Assembly (NCBI GenBank): GCA_000695325.1
Contig: AVPN01000247.1
Span: 3,287-24,445 of the forward strand
DNA: 21,159 bases
Direction: 5' to 3'
DNA from: Pleurobrachia bachei
Taxonomy: Eukaryota > Ctenophora > Tentaculata > Cydippida > Pleurobrachiidae
The notes beneath the pieces were generated by a model. It did no database searches. It worked only from the letters and a program-made list of their open reading frames with translations, and was not told where the DNA came from. Of the stretch, positions 9,454 to 20,561 are shown one piece after another; position 1 is the stretch's first letter, and every line of letters begins with the position of its first letter. The translations under genes and the position numbers were made by a program.

Positions 9454-10476
9454 GTGTCGAAGTAGAGGGGTCCACTGCCAAATAAATCCAGCTAGAACAA
9501 CTTTAACCCCACTCTGAGCAGCTTGTCTGCTCTCCTCTTCACACAGATAACATCTTCCATGCCATTTGTGAGAATCAGGCCAGTCAACCATAGCGTTAAC
9601 TTTTGGAATATAGTTACTAAACCTGTAATAGTTGCTCAGTCTTTGAAGTACGAACTATACAACCTAGTACAAGTTCGAAAGCGCCAATGAACACCGTTTT
9701 TATGTTGCTTTTTTTAAAATCTAGAATGTTCTGAACCGTTTATTTTTGTACCAACCTGGAGAGAAGGTGAATGTTGGTAGCAGTTAAGATACATGGTCTA
9801 GTACGAGTATCATAGTTTACCACTCTATTATCTGGCGTCATACCAACACGAACTGGCTCACTGAGACGGTGAACCAGGGACACACTAGTAGTAATCTGTG
9901 GGTGTGGGTATAAGAGGTTATCTGTGGGTGGGTATAAGAGGTGGTATGTAATCTTTGTGTGGGTATTAAGAGCAGCACATCTGGTGTGATTTTATTGAGT
10001 TTTATACTCAGCTAAAGCCTAAAAACCTTCTCCTCGCTGAATAAAATGTTATACGACAAACCTGATCGGATAGCCCGGATAAGTATTCGCTGATTCTCTT
10101 CCACATCCCAATCATTATAACAGGATCTAACACGTCTGGTAGGAGATACATTTCAAGTTTCAACTTGATAAAGATATTTAAAAGAAAATATAAAAATAAA
10201 CTTGTTCGTAGAAAATAAATATCTTTCCATCATGTATAACTTACCGTCTACAATTACTTTATTTTGTGTAATAAGTGAAACTATCTCTTCTCTACTGCAT
10301 AGGTTGATGGCAAGAGGTGTTCTCAAATACACCACAAGTCCATCACGTTCCATAGACCGATTAATTCCACTTCGTAGCCAGGTTCTTTTAGATATCCGCA
10401 ACGTTTCAGAGCTTGGTAGATCGTGATAGAATGACAACCCCTCAACACACAGAATCAGGGAGGTAAATAACAACAT
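9454..10476 (-). pseudogene. Partial 5' copy of the secreted-protein gene (exons 1-4)
   Basis: Exons at 10245-10476, 10062-10126, 9756-9895 and 9454-9622 repeat exons 1-4 of the downstream gene without visible change in the protein. Exons 5-11 are absent: intron 4 is cut about 60 bases after its donor. A transcript from here could run into copy 1, where exon 4 could join exon 3 in phase 0, but this is speculation. It may equally be an allele fragment placed in series by the assembler. Confidence 0.8.
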
Positions 10477-10483
10477 GGACTAT

Positions 10484-10533
10484 AACTTTTCGTTCAATGT
10501 ATATTTTGTTTCCATATGGGTAATGGGTTCAGG
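10484..10533. other. Complemented, non-reversed block, copy 2
   Basis: Partner of 8972-9021: 50 of 50 positions complementary in parallel orientation, with perfect ordinary identity on both sides. This is probably the altered copy, because it breaks the CCCAAGT tandem repeat that spans the block edge in copy 1. Confidence 0.95.
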
Positions 10534-10796
10534 CAAGTCAATTTAGAAGATAATTTCTGTGAAAAAACAGGGGCTGTGCTAACTAGAAATGGAACATACT
10601 CCATCAAGTTGAGCCTTACACTTTTTTCGGGGTTAGCAGGGGGCTTTCCTACCTTAAATAATTACAGGTATTGGTGGTATTGGTCAAAAACGATTCGAGC
10701 GGAGGCTGAAAGGATTCAATTCGTAAAAAACGGTTACTGTCAAGTTTATAGTGAGCGAATTCTACAAGTTGAATCTTGAGCATGAAGCCTTAATCC

Positions 10797-11940
10797 TGTA
10801 TGCCTCTCTGAAGGGGCTGAAACTCTCGTCAACCTCAGTTTGGTCTAGCCTTTAAAAAAGTTTTTCACGTTTTCCAAAGCCTTGGCATATGCTACAGGCC
10901 CTTTTATAGGGTGTGGCGCGGCGGCGCAAACGAGGGGATTGTAGCGCATTCCAATCCAAAACCGAGCTTAATGAAAAATAATCACGATCGATCGCACGAA
11001 TTTTCAAAAAACCAGGCCACGCGCACGCGCAGTATGAACGCGCAAATAAATAACGCGCATCAACTATTTGAAACTGGCCACTTGAAAAAGAATAAAACTC
11101 ATGTAGGCCGCGGAATAATAAACATTATTAGGTCTACTTCCATGAGCCTATATCATTAACTTTATCACCAGGATATATTTCCCTTCCAGAGAAAAATTCC
11201 TGGGAGGGTAATTATATAACTATACGGATACCCAAGGGACTTGTCTTTAGATCCAAGACTATGTCTCCACATTGCCAATGCAGACTTGGCGTTTTGTTAA
11301 ATGTTTGGGCCGAACTGATCACCACGATGACATCATTTAACCGTCTCCTTTATCAAAAAATTAAAAACGCAAAGTTTCAAGTTGTTGGGAACACTAAAAT
11401 GTAGATTAGCGTATGAAGGGTAGAAAAATAAAAAGCACACTTTTACACACAGTACAAAAAAGTGCCCCCTCTCTAACACATAATACAGACATACATTGAG
11501 TCCTGCTACAGAATCGCTCGCCGAAGAAAAGCTAGAAGATAGGCGTTCTTCTTTCGAAAAGCTTTCTAGAACCAGAACTGGAAAGCAGTCTCTATCTAGG
11601 CGTCTGTAAATATATCTAGTAAAAAGGTTTCTTCCCACAAATAATAATTTATATATAAATTCAAGCATAGAAATCTGTGTCATAAAATAATGTATAAATT
11701 AGCTTAATATAGTTTCTCTGATCTCTCCTATCTGAATCTCAATAGTCAATACCAATTGTCAGAACAGCTATATTACACCCGCCAGCTTTGTTCAGTCTCT
11801 CAAATAGTATATCCTGTCTAGGCTTTCATTGTGCTATATTGCACTGACCCTTCACCCTGTATGAACAATACAAGGCTTTCACTGAGTCATGCACTTCAAC
11901 ATCTCGTCCAGGTATGTTTGTACAACGTTGAAGGCTGCTG
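10797..11940. repeat. Direct duplication C, copy 1
   Basis: Matches 12158-13353 (offset 1361 at the left, 1413 at the right; the difference comes mainly from an extra repeat unit in copy 2 near 12250-12390). It contains the AP-2 3' flank and the last 62 bases of the AP-2 coding sequence. An open frame of 116 codons (11333-11683, minus) is present in both copies but has no recognisable features and probably lies in the 3' UTR. Confidence 0.93.
11879..11940 (-). pseudogene. TFAP2: Fragment of the AP-2 last exon
   Basis: The last 20 codons and stop of AP-2 ([17 protein letters not shown]) lie at the right end of C1, then the sequence changes into spacer s2. The rest of the exon is missing, so this is a cut-off copy of 13292-13353. 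Confidence 0.9.
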
Positions 11941-12157
11941 TTATTACAATTACCTGTGTGAAACATATTGTTCGGACACGGTGGGTACCATGGTGGGGTA
12001 ACATGGTAAACGCACACAAAAGACCTTACCCGTCTTCGTGTTATTAGCCGTGTTGCGCCACCCTGTATCCCCACCCAGTTTTGTCCAGTGTGGCTGGTTT
12101 TCTTGACATTATATGTTTATTTCGGCACATGCCACTGCCAGCGGCAGTTTGAAATAA
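11941..12157. other. Unique spacer s2 between C copies
   Basis: 217 bp found once in the window. It ends immediately before TGTA (12158-12161), the start of C2. No gene or recognised mobile element is visible. A minus-strand AATAAA at about 12117-12122 could serve as a distal poly(A) signal for AP-2. Confidence 0.55.
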
Positions 12158-13353
12158 TGTATGCCTCTCTGAAGGGGCTGAAACTCTCGTCAACCTCAGT
12201 TTGGTCTAGCCTTTAAAAAAGTTTTTCACGTTTTCCAAAACCTTGGCATATGCTACAGGCGGCGCAAACGAGGGGATTGTAGCGCATTCCAATCCAAAAC
12301 CTTGGCATACGCTGCAGGCCATTCAAGATGCGGGGTGGCGCGCATGAGGGGATTGCAGCGCATTCCAATCCAAAACCGAGCTTAATGAAAAATAATCACG
12401 ATCGCACGAATTTTCAAAAAACCAGGCCACGCGCACGCGCAGTATGAACGCGCAAATAAATAACGCGCATCAACTATTTGAAACTGGCCACTTGAAAAAG
12501 AATAAAACTCATGTAGGCCGCGGAATAATAAACATTATTAGGTCTACTTCCATGAGCCTATATCATTAACTTTATCACCAGGATATATTTCCCTTCCAGA
12601 GAAAAATTCCTGGGAGGGTAATTTGTATATAACTATACGGATACCCAAGGGACTTGTCTTTAGATCCAAGACTATGTCTCCACATTGCCAATGCAGACTT
12701 GGCGTTTTGTTAAATGTTTGGGCCGAACTGATCACCACGATGACATCATTTAACCGTCTCCTTTATCAAAAAATTAAAAACGCAAAGTTTCAAGTTGTTG
12801 GGAACACTAAAATGTAGATTAGCGTATGAAGGGTAGAAAAATAAAAAGCACACTTTTACACACAGTACAAAAAAGTGCCCCCTCTCTAACACATAATACA
12901 GACATACATTGAGTCCTGCTACAGAATCGCTCGCCGAAGAAAAGCTAGAAGATAGGCGTTCTTCTTTCGAAAAGCTTTCTAGAACCAGAACTGGAAAGCA
13001 GTCTCTATCTAGGCGTCTGTAAATATATCTAGTAAAAAGGTTTCTTCCCACAAATAATAATTTATATATAAATTCAAGCATAGAAATCTGTGTCATAAAA
13101 TAATGTATAAATTAGCTTAATATAGTTTCTCTGATCTCTCCTATCTGAATCTCAATAGTCAATACCAATTGTCAGAACAGCTATATTACACCCGCCAGCT
13201 TTGTTCAGTCTCTCAAATAGTATATCCTGTCTAGGCTTTCATTGTGCTATATTGCACTGACCCTTCACCCTGTATGAACAATACAAGGCTTTCACTGAGT
13301 CATGCACTTCAACATCTCGTCCAGGTATGTTTGTACAACGTTGAAGGCTGCTG
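12158..13353. repeat. Direct duplication C, copy 2 (AP-2 3' UTR and flank)
   Basis: The copy contiguous with the AP-2 gene. Near 12242-12386 it has two unequal units of a GC-rich repeat running from CCTTGGCATA to CCAATCCAAAACC, where copy 1 has one. Elsewhere the copies look identical except for small indels (for example 4 bp near 12398). Confidence 0.92.
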
Positions 13354-15759
13354 AGAGGGCACTAGCCCCAAACCCATGGGTCAGCAGCTCGAATGTCATT
13401 AGTTGAGGGCAGGGAACATTGTTGTGTCCGTTTACCCCCACAGTGTTCATTACTTCGTTATTCTTCACCACGTTCATCTCCATCAACTCTTGCATGTCTG
13501 ATATCATTGCTCTGTAGGGGAGAGAGAGGGATTAGAATTTGGAACTGGAAGGGAGGGGTTATGGAGTTTTTAGGGAGTTTAGGGGTTAACATTGGATATA
13601 TCTGCAGCAACCGTTAGATCTAGAGTAGTCCTATCCTTTCGGGATCATTTTACAGTTATACCCTTCAAATTTCAACACTTACTTTGTGGTCATGACCCGT
13701 TGGACATGTTGGTCCTGTGCAATGTGGTAGCGGTGGGAGTCGTTAATAAAAGCTGCCTTGGCCAGCTCTCGGCACGGGAAGAACTTCTCACAGAGGGTAT
13801 TGAAATCAATAGCTAACTGGGAGGATTCACCTGAAGAGAAGATGGGTGTTAGAGAGGTTGTTAGAGAGGGTGTTAGAGGGTGTTAGAGAGAGTTTTAGGA
13901 GAGTGTTAGGAGGGAATAGAAGAGAAAACGAGATGGAGAAAGATAGGGAGACAAAAGAGAGGAAAAGAAAGTTTTGGCAGAGAGAGAGTGAGAAGTTTTA
14001 GTTGGTTTGTGTTTGAATTATTGGACCATGACATTAATTTGCTGTGCACCTTGTAGATCTGATTATCTGCAATCAGAGGGGGAATATGATCTGTACAGCT
14101 TGGATTCTATGATTTCCGGAAACATGCCAATTCTTTACCCCCCCACCCCCCCTCGACTCTCTCTCCCTCTCTAGCTATCTTTACTTCACTCTCTTCTTTC
14201 ATCTTCACTCTCTCTCTCCCTCTCCTCTTCCCCTCGATTCGTCACCTCGTGGATATATCGAAATCCAGCCCCTCCTACTCTCTTTCCATACTATTTTTTG
14301 TCTATCGGGTATCACTATCAGTAGGGTGAAATATAATTCTAGTGTCGGCACGCGCCGGCCTCTCTCTCTCTCTCTCTCTCTCTCTCTATTTATCCGTACT
14401 CATTTTTACTTTCTCTCTCTCTCTCTCTCTCTCCATATAGCCACCTATAGCTCTGGAACCCAGGAAAATTGATCATATTATCTATCATCCCGAGCACACG
14501 CCACACCGACCGTGCAGGCCAATAGGAAATCGACCTGGGGGTCACGTGACTTGGCTGTAGCCAATCAGAGCCCAGTAAAGTAGATCACGTGGAGAGCGTG
14601 TGGTGGTAGCGATTCTTTAATCTCACAATATAATTCATGCGAGGGAGATAGATGGATAGAGAGTGAGAGGAAGGGAAAGCAAAAGAGATAAAGATAGTAA
14701 GAGAAGGAGAGAGAAAGAAAGAAAAAGAGAGAGAAACAAAGAGATTATTCGTCTCATTCAGAAAGAACACCAGACGATACCTTCTAGTAGGCTGGTGAAT
14801 AGAGATGTAGAAGCCGCCTTTCGTCTGCCAGTTGGTATAGAGATATTTCTCTCCTCCAACTGAGTTCTCAAAGCATGGTTACCGTTCTTCGCTTTAGCTC
14901 TGGAGAGATAGAGGGATGGTAACACAACTGTATAAACAGAGGGGTTAACACAAATGTATAAATGGGGGGTTAACACTTAATTGAATATCATGAAACAGGA
15001 GTGGCAACTTGGTAACAAGGTCACTATCTAACAACATATCACTACATAACTCACCGTCGGAGAACTCCTCCCAGCAGACTAACATTGAGACTCTCGGGGT
15101 ATGTTAACCTCCTCTGTACCTCTCCAATCGTAACGGGGTACTTTGCAGCCCCGGACAGAAGGGAGAGTCGACCGGGCACGGTACAAAAGACATCTTCAGG
15201 GTGCCATGAGGTCTTCCCTGGCTTCACTGGTTGCATTCCCTATTGGGATAGATGTTAGAGATTGGGATAGAGAGATGTTAGAGATTGGCATAGAGAGATG
15301 TGTTAGAGATTGGGATTTGGGATAGAGAGTTGTTAGAGATTGGGATAGAGAGATGTTAGAGATTGGGATAGAGAGATCTGTTAGTGATTGGGATAGAGAG
15401 ATCTGTTAGTGATTGGGATATAGAGATGTTAGAGATTGGCATAGAGAGATGTTAGAGCTATTGTGATAGAGAGATCTGTTAGAGGGCTGATAGAGAGAGC
15501 AAAACAAGAAGCTGTTTCAAAATACTGACAAAATGATCGGGGAGGGTTCAGATAAAACATGATAGGGAACAAGTTTCTCCAATCTCTCTCTCCTAGTGAT
15601 ACCCAATTGCAATCGAATGCCCTGGGGGCATAAGGGCTACGGAGAAATGGAGGGAGAGATAGATGGAGTGAGTAAGTGAAAGAGATGAAACGAGAGTGAG
15701 ATAGATTGAGATAGAGAGATGGAGAAGAGTATGAGAGATAGATAGAGAGATAGATAGGT

Positions 15760-15810
<51 letters not shown>

Positions 15811-18238
15811 TAGAAGGATCTAATATTTTAGGTGACGTGGACAAAGTGCATTCTAAACAATCCTACACTAAGCAGAATTCGTGATGTGACTACCAAACTC
15901 TGACACTATGATAACTAACAAACGTAAGTCGTAACATACATCAATTGCTGAAGGGACCCCAACTAACAAACTAAACAGAACGTGACTAAACGAAACTAAA
16001 TTCGTACCTGGATTGCGTATTCTGACATGTTGAGGAAGTTCTTAGAAGGCTTGCTTTCGTTCTCAGTGTCCGGTGTCAGGGGCACATCGGGGGAGTTGGG
16101 GTGGGAGCCGTACATTTGGTCACTCGGTGATAGGCATTCCTGAGAGAGGGGGAAGGGTGTCAGGGCTATTATTAGGCTTGTGAACTTGGTGACGAAATGC
16201 GTCCCATTATAGTTTTAACAGGACCCATTCAAATCACATCCAGCTACAGTAGCTAAGTAACTTTGTACCCAACTTTATACTAATATAGAGTTGGGAACAA
16301 AGTTCGGTAACTGTGACACCGTTTTAAAGTTGACAGCAGTAGTAGCTAAGTAAACCCAAACTGTAACACACTCATTACTTACATTCATATTCTGCTCGTT
16401 CCAAGGTGATGCATACTGTCGAGGAGGGGGTGGCGGGGGAGGTGGTGCACCCGCCTGCTGCCAAGATAGATTATAGGACAATCCAGAGAACATGAGGTCT
16501 GATTCATTGCGAGGGGGTGAGGGGTAGGGTTGCTCTGTTCTGTTCGGAGATGGGTATGGTGCAAAGTGGAACTGTGATAACTGTTTTTCGTGCTTGTACA
16601 CGCCATGCTGGTTAGGGACTGACTCTGAAGAGAGAAGGGGAGATTTAGAAAATTTTGAGGGGTTACTCAGCAAGAAAATAGAGCTATAAAACTAGCTATA
16701 AAATGAGCTAAATAAAAAGTTCTGGTTTCTGAAATGCTCAATTTAAAATAACGTACGATTATAGTTGAAGACATATTGGTTGTTCGTTGGCACGTTTTCC
16801 TGATCAAAGTATACAGCTTGCTGTTGTTGTTGTTGATCTTTTAGTTGGTCGGCGGGAGCAGCTTGCTGTATAGGGGAGAGAAGGGAGTTAGAGAGAGATA
16901 TTGCTGTATAGGGGAGAGAAAGGAGTTAGAGAGAGAGAGAGATTTGCAGAGAGTTAGAGAGTGGTACGTGAGTAACCATACTAGGGGGCTTATTTCGTCG
17001 AATACGGCGAAATTGCGACAATTTGTTGTCTTATTGGACTTATTCTACGGAGATACGGGGCTATAATGGTATTTTGTATCAACAATTCGGCACGCTTAGG
17101 CCACCACCGTCTTCTATACGCCATGTTATGTCGCCAAACTGCCCCCAGATCTATCTATCTATCATCTCCCCTCGCACTCTCTCTATTTCTCAGTAGTTGT
17201 CTAGTGCATCATGTTTTCACAGTCGAGTAGTAGACAGGAACCAGTTTGGAAGCTATGTAAAAAGGGGAGCTGGGGAAATGCTAAATTAGATCCGTTTCCG
17301 ATAGAATGGACCACTGACGAATCCTCCCCCCTCATCTCATTTACCAAGACAGCATGGCTCTACTCTAGGGAATGAAGAGGGGGACATTTGGATAAACAGA
17401 GTAGGGCTGGGGAGCAATAGTATATTTCAGTCCGGTACAGAGGGAATGATCTACATAAAACTAACCAAGGTTTCGTATCTGGGTTGGTGGCTAGTTAGGA
17501 TGCCTCTATTCTTCAGCCCCGCACTCTGTTCAGCTGTGGAGCACGCCGTGGTGATGGGTGGTGTTGTACTGACTGTTGGAGGCTCGTTCTCTTTCTTGTA
17601 GCTGGATGTTATCTGTACCAGGGCTCGCTTTATTGAGTCAATCGCTTTTGCCTACAAGGGGAGAAAGGTGGTGAGATGAATCCCAGAGAGACAATGTATC
17701 TGGTTAATCTAATAATTTCTTTAATAGTGTCAACATTTGTACAACAATTCCGCACCAATTTTCAACAAGTACCTGGTCAACGGAATCACCCCATCTCTTC
17801 TTAATAGGACTGTTGGAGTCCAGTATCCTGGGGAGGTCCTCAATTGTAGAGCTACGGGAATTCATCCACTCTTCGACCTATAGCAGAGAGGGGGTCGGGT
17901 TAGAAACAAGATAATATCAAGAATAGTATGTCAGAGTTAGGTCGAAGGGGGTGAGGAACTGATTCATAAACCGGCCAACACATGGTAGCGATAATTAGTT
18001 GGGTCAAAGAAGGAAGGAACACAACATTTAACTAAACTACAAGTCAAGCTAAGACAAGGAGGTCAAGAGGAATGAGGAACAACTGCAAATTATCTGTTGA
18101 GTCGAATGATACTAATTAGAGGCAGTTAAAGAGGGATAAAGAGGTTATACAATGAAGTCCACGAATGTACCACGTGACTAGTTACTGATTGCGTACACTC
18201 ACATGTGCCTTTCCAACAAAAAAGTGTACAATAACCAT
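13292..18238 (-). CDS. TFAP2: AP-2 family transcription factor
   Basis: Nuclear factor that binds GC-rich sites as a dimer. Exons in coding order: 18203-18238 (tentative), 17773-17877, 17466-17651, 16757-16865, 16383-16624, 16008-16139, 15055 to about 15212, 14781-14899, 13683-13830, 13292-13511. All phases fit and the total is 484 codons plus stop if the seventh exon starts at 15212. The AP-2 domain is unmistakable: [58 protein letters not shown], then the helix-span-helix end [20 protein letters not shown]. The N-terminal half is low complexity: a Q run (16757-16865) and a proline run with APYPSP and PPPPPRQY (16383-16624), typical of the transactivation region. Uncertain points are the first exon (12 codons from ATG at 18236-18238) and the acceptor near 15212, which would be AAG rather than CAG. 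A missed small exon in the 15213-16007 intron is possible. Confidence 0.88.
14150..14440. repeat. Pyrimidine-rich tract with CT microsatellites in an AP-2 intron
   Basis: Pyrimidine-rich on the plus strand from about 14150, with uninterrupted CT runs at 14359-14397 and 14410-14433. Purine-rich sequence at about 13850-14000 lies on the other side. No coding signal. Confidence 0.85.
14541..14591. promoter_or_regulatory. Paired E-boxes and CCAAT box in an AP-2 intron
   Basis: The palindrome GTCACGTGAC (14541-14550) and a second CACGTG (14586-14591) flank GCCAATCAG at about 14560. The combination echoes the upstream D units and suggests an internal promoter or enhancer. Confidence 0.45.
15238..15490. 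repeat. Minisatellite in an AP-2 intron
   Basis: About ten degenerate units built on AGAGATTGGGATAGAGAGAT plus GTT, period about 23-26. The intron continues with GA-rich sequence and a pure GA run at about 15765-15809. Confidence 0.85.
18171..18176. promoter_or_regulatory. E-box CACGTG near AP-2 5' end
   Basis: Canonical E-box in the first intron of the AP-2 model, close to the tentative first exon. It adds to the E-box clusters in the D units. Confidence 0.4.
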
Positions 18239-18301
18239 ATGTCATAACTAAATTGCCTACCTCTTTCTCTCTCTCTGTACGCTATCTTTCCCTCTCTCTC
18301 T

Positions 18302-19447
18302 TTCTTTCTCTCTCTTTCATTCGCATTCTCCCGATCCACGTGGACATAATTTTTACTCGTCCCAATCGTTGCAAAAGATGGGTATTGTAGCATTAATCCC
18401 TGGCTTCCCGCCAACTGGACGCACTTCAATCAATGAGAGAGGAGGATTGAAATCACGTGACCTCTCCTCAGGGTTCCCTATAGTGCACGTGCGGCTCGGA
18501 GTGCAACCCACTAAGCAATTTAGCAGATCAGCCAGGAGAGGGGGAGCAATCAACCAATGAGATTACGTGATGGGGACCACGTGACATGGGATTGATCCAA
18601 TAAGAGAACACATAACCGGTTACCCTAAGGGCACACCGGCTGCTGCAGTAGCTCTCCTCCCCCTGATTATATGGCGGGATTTCTAAAAACCATGCACTCC
18701 ACAGACTCTCTCTCTATGACTCTCTCGTTCTATCATGTCACTCTCTCCGTATCTATTAGCACGTGGACATAAGAGAAGAAGGACTAAGGATCGAGCGGAG
18801 AAAAAACGGCGGGAAAATAAATGGATTCATAGTGTGGGGTGCACTACAGTCGTTTACATAGATCCATCTAGCTAGAGAGAGCCATACTGTACTACAGTCA
18901 GACCCAGACCAAATATTCAAATTCGAGGACTGAGCCACTGCAGCAATAGATCTACAACTGATAATATAACAGATGTGCACAAGTGCATCTCACACCCTAC
19001 AGCTGTCAGTGACAGTAACACTCCATTAACCCATCGATCTCAATACTCTTTTCACCCAGAGTGACATCACTTAAATCCAACCGTGAGTCTATGAAAGTAC
19101 TTCTGTCTGGCGGTGTGGGTGCGATAAGAGGAGGGGGAAACAAATTGAGTTCCTGACACATACATGACGGATTGAGTGGTTAAGCGTGCGAGAAGAGAGA
19201 TCAAAGAGAAGAGTTAGGGAGATTTACTGGAGAGAGATCATTGAACTGGATAAGGAGAGGAGGAGAGATAAACTGGGAGAAGAGAGGAGGAGAGTTAGGG
19301 AGAGGAGACGAGAAGAGAGTTAACCGGGGTGTAAAAGAGCACCTCTCTGACCACATCTGATGCAGTCACATTTCCGGTCCCTCTTTTAAACAAGAGTGGG
19401 GAGAACCTTAACAAGAGAGAGAGAGAGAAAGAGAGAGAGGACCGGGA
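18302..19447. repeat. Direct duplication D, copy 1: E-box/CCAAT-rich AP-2 upstream segment
   Basis: First copy of a unit of about 1.15 kb, abutting copy 2. It contains five CACGTG E-boxes (18337, 18454, 18486, 18578, 18760) and CCAAT-type motifs (about 18554 and 18596). E2F-like sequences are TTCCCGCCAA at 18405-18414 and GGCGGGAAAA near 18809. Its right part is purine-rich. Divergence from copy 2 is several percent, with small indels, so it is older than duplications A and B. Open frames are not conserved between copies. Confidence 0.85.
18365..18415. other. Complemented, non-reversed block, D copy 1 (pair with 19511-19561)
   Basis: 51 of 51 bases are complements, in parallel orientation, of copy 2 (offset 1146). 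Both flanks (ACTCGTCCCA left; TGGACGCACTTCAA right) are identical in ordinary sense. The E2F-like TTCCCGCCAA in this copy hints that it is the native one, but weakly. Confidence 0.95.
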
Positions 19448-19510
19448 TTCTTTCTCTCTCTTTCATTCGCATTCTCCCGATCCACGTGGACATAATTTTT
19501 ACTCGTCCCA

Positions 19511-19561
19511 TAGCAACGTTTTCTACCCATAACATCGTAATTAGGGACCGAAGGGCGGTTG
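19511..19561. other. Complemented, non-reversed block, D copy 2
   Basis: Partner of 18365-18415. Reading the aligned copies base by base gives A to T, T to A, C to G and G to C over the whole block, then returns to identity at 19562. Confidence 0.95.
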
Positions 19562-20561
19562 TGGACGCACTTCAACCAATGAGAGAGGAGGATTGAAATC
19601 ACGTGACCTCTCCTCAGGGTTCCCTGTAGTGCACGTGCGGCTCGGAGTGCAACCCACTAAGCAATTTAGCAGATCAGCCAGGAGAGAGCAATCAACCAAT
19701 GAGATTACATGATGGGGACCACGTGACATGGGATTGATCCAATAAGAGAACACATAACCGGTTACCCTAAGGGCACACCGGCTGCTGCAGTAGCTCTCCT
19801 CCCCCTGATTATATGGCGGGATTTCTAAAAACCATGCACTCCACAGACTCTCTCTCCCTCTCTCTCGTTCTATCATGTCACTCTCTCCGTATCTATTAGC
19901 ACGTGGACATAAGAGAAGAAGGACTAAGGATCGAGAGAGCGGAGAAAAAAACGGCGGGAAAATAAATGGATTCATGGTGTGCACTACAGTCGTTTACATA
20001 GATCCATCTAGCTAGAGAGAGAGCTGTACTACAGTCAGACCCAGACCAAATATTCAAATTCGAGGACCACTGCATTACAGCAATAGATCTACAACTGATA
20101 ATATAACAGATGTGCACAAGTGCATCTCACACCCTACAGCTGTCAGTGTGACAGTAATACTCCATTTACCCATCGATGTCAATACTCTTTTCACTCAGTG
20201 ACATCACTTAAATCCAACTATGTGAGTCTAGTAGAGCACTTCTGTCTGGCGGTGTGGGTGCGATAAGAGAAGGAAACAAATTGAGTTCCTGACACATACA
20301 TGACGGATTGAGTGGTTAAGCGTGCGAGAAGAGAGATCAAAGAGAAGAGTTAGGCAGGAGAAGAAGAGATCATTGAACTGGAGAAGGAGAGAAAAAGAGA
20401 GATCAACTGGGAGAAGAGAGGAGGAGAGTTAGGGAGAGGAGACGAGAAGAGAGTTAACCGGGGTGTAAAAGAGCACCTCTCTGACCACATCTGATGCAGT
20501 CACATTTCCGGTCCCTCTTTTAAACAAGAGTGGGGAGAACCTTAACAAGAGAGAGAGAGAA

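Larger units (their letters stand above)
9393..10800. repeat. Direct duplication B, copy 2
   Basis: Second copy of the 5' part of the unrecognised secreted-protein gene and its upstream region. It ends at TGTA (10797-10800), where it abuts C1 with no spacer. Confidence 0.95.

Noticed and set aside
10516-10779. Plus-strand 87-codon open frame
   Set aside because: It begins inside the complemented block and is cut short by a stop in copy 1 (TGG against TGA), so coding is unlikely.
9289-12157. s1 and s2 as ends of an LTR element
   Set aside because: No TG/CA termini, no shared terminal repeat, and no coding sequence of such an element is visible. Only the 4-bp TGTA match remains.
12746-13096. 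Minus-strand 116-codon open frame, repeated at 11333-11683
   Set aside because: It lies downstream of the AP-2 stop codon in AT-rich sequence, has no recognisable domain, and its two copies are simply parts of duplication C.
15593-15844. Minus-strand Leu/Ser-rich open frame
   Set aside because: It is the translation of a GA/CT microsatellite inside an AP-2 intron.
19541-19984. Minus-strand 147-codon open frame
   Set aside because: It is not intact in the other D copy, overlaps the E-box cluster and the complemented block, and is low-complexity at its start.
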